From: Candidatus Coatesiibacteriota bacterium
GTDB lineage: Bacteria > RBG-13-66-14 > B26-G2
Length of the DNA: 6,524 nt
NCBI GenBank assembly: GCA_003647715.1
Contig: QMNJ01000089.1
Coordinates: 1-6,524 of the forward strand
Reading direction: 5' to 3'
A model generated the notes under the pieces. It was not told the DNA's origin. It saw only the letters and a list, made by a program, of their open reading frames with translations, and ran no database searches. This document shows positions 5,650 to 6,524 of this stretch, one piece after another. Made by a program: the position numbers and the translations under genes. Each line of letters starts with the position of its first letter. Position 1 is the stretch's first letter.

Positions 5650-6524
5650 ATGCAGATAACTATCTACATACTTTCCATCCTTTCAATTCTCATTGGTCTT
5701 CTGGGTCTTATTATCTATAAGAGAAGAACAATTCTTAACATCATCACCCTGCTAATTGCTTCAACCATCGCAGTCGTCTTCGCCTTATTACTATTTTATC
5801 TTAAAACTGCATATAAAGGACCTGACCTGCCATCACTCACAGTTCTGGTCTTCACCACAGTGGTTGCGGTAACCATGGTCTCTGCGCTTATCAGGGGCGC
5901 TGAAAGAAACACCACACCATCAAGGTCTCACTCTGCTATTCTGATTCTAATGGGCATATCAGCTATCGCCATCTTGAAACCATCAATAATCGCCCTCATA
6001 CCTGCTGTCCTTACCGTTTCATTTACTATTAACACAACTACCCCAGAAGCAAAACTCACACGCTATGCAAACTGGCTCATCATAGCATCTATTGTCTTAT
6101 TACTGCCCTTCCTATTCTCCTGGCTTGACCTGCGTTCACTACCCCTAATATCAACGCTATCTGCCCTATCAACCCTCGCTCTTATAATATTCATATCTAT
6201 ACCATTTATAATATCCAACAAATCAATAAAGCCGGATGGTGCATACAAAGGAGTGAATGCTGAGCTCATACCCGCATACTTCTTTACTCTCCTTCTATTC
6301 ACAATTTTCCTCCCCTTCAAAACCCATACAGGGCTGTGGATACTGGTCATCGGATTAATTGCCCTGGAGGCACATATCATCACCCGAAAGGATACCCCCC
6401 TTATCCTGGGTATAGCATCAGCAGGCGTTCTCACTGCTATTATTGGTGTCTGGCTCAAGTCAAGCATCTCAACAATAGGCGCCCTTTTAATACTATTCTC
6501 TGATATGCTTATATTACCGCCCAC
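5650..6524 (+). CDS. Partial membrane subunit, NuoK/MrpC/HyfE-like N-terminus, runs off the window
   Basis: An open frame of 291 codons with no stop before the window end, starting 6 nt after the previous gene. AGGATGAG at 5633-5640 offers a plausible ribosome site. Residues 1-85 resemble NuoK/MrpC: two hydrophobic helices around YKRRTILN (23-30, like the RRN of NuoK), then PDLPSLTVLVFTTVVAV (58-74), like DPLPQALVLTAIVI of MrpC. The two membrane Glu residues of E. coli NuoK fall by eye on I36 and A73. The rest continues as about eight more hydrophobic segments, far beyond the about 100 aa of NuoK. A second RKDTP-containing element with following helices (246-290) could be a second NuoK-like unit, as in the double-unit HyfE. 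HyfE is about 216 aa, so this protein is longer. Family call is tentative; operon membership and membrane location are firm. Confidence 0.6.
   Translation, partial: MQITIYILSILSILIGLLGLIIYKRRTILNIITLLIASTIAVVFALLLFYLKTAYKGPDLPSLTVLVFTTVVAVTMVSALIRGAERNTTPSRSHSAILILMGISAIAILKPSIIALIPAVLTVSFTINTTTPEAKLTRYANWLIIASIVLLLPFLFSWLDLRSLPLISTLSALSTLALIIFISIPFIISNKSIKPDGAYKGVNAELIPAYFFTLLLFTIFLPFKTHTGLWILVIGLIALEAHIITRKDTPLILGIASAGVLTAIIGVWLKSSISTIGALLILFSDMLILPP

Noticed and set aside
6063..6524. A long minus-strand open frame of about 150 codons.
   Set aside because: It lies opposite a hydrophobic coding frame that fits the operon; its translation is rich in Arg, Ser and Met with no recognisable motif, as expected of an antisense shadow.
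1..6524. tRNA, rRNA, CRISPR arrays, insertion sequences, tandem repeats and riboswitches.
   Set aside because: Gaps between genes are all under about 100 nt, and no such structure or repeated unit was recognised by eye on either strand.

Overview
The window holds six protein genes and looks bacterial. The signs are a GGDEF/EAL cyclic-di-GMP protein, a CheY-like receiver, sigma70-type promoter hexamers and Shine-Dalgarno sites. It is gene-dense with moderately low GC, and Arg is written mostly AGA/AGG and Ile often ATA. A small secreted protein resembles the beta-sandwich exported proteins of FCB-related uncultured lineages such as WOR-3/Stahlbacteria. That lineage guess is weak and rests on recalled style, not a search.

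Left part (about 1-1835, plus strand): a two-gene signalling unit. The first gene encodes a degenerate GGDEF domain joined to an EAL phosphodiesterase domain with its catalytic residues largely in place. The second, 1 nt downstream, encodes a stand-alone receiver domain. Together they look like a cyclic-di-GMP turnover module with a phosphorylation input. Middle (1836-2507, minus strand): a convergent gene for a secreted protein with a signal peptide and a cysteine cluster. Between its start and the next gene lies a 98-bp divergent promoter region.

Right part (2606 to the window end, plus strand): a tightly packed operon of at least three very hydrophobic proteins, running off the window. The first two carry the recognisable TM7-TM8 signature of the NuoL/M/N-MrpA/D-HyfB/F antiporter-like family. 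The third, incomplete, has an N-terminus like NuoK/MrpC/HyfE. By layout this is the membrane arm of a complex I-, Mrp- or group 4 hydrogenase-related complex. By eye, all three lack the charged membrane residues (TM5 Glu, TM7 Lys, TM8 Lys, NuoK-type Glu) used for ion pumping in the canonical families. This is the most interesting aspect of the window. The operon appears to start from a near-consensus promoter so close to the first ATG that its mRNA would be leaderless or nearly so.

No RNA genes, mobile elements, CRISPR arrays or clear intrinsic terminators were seen, and no gene-free stretch exceeds about 100 bases.
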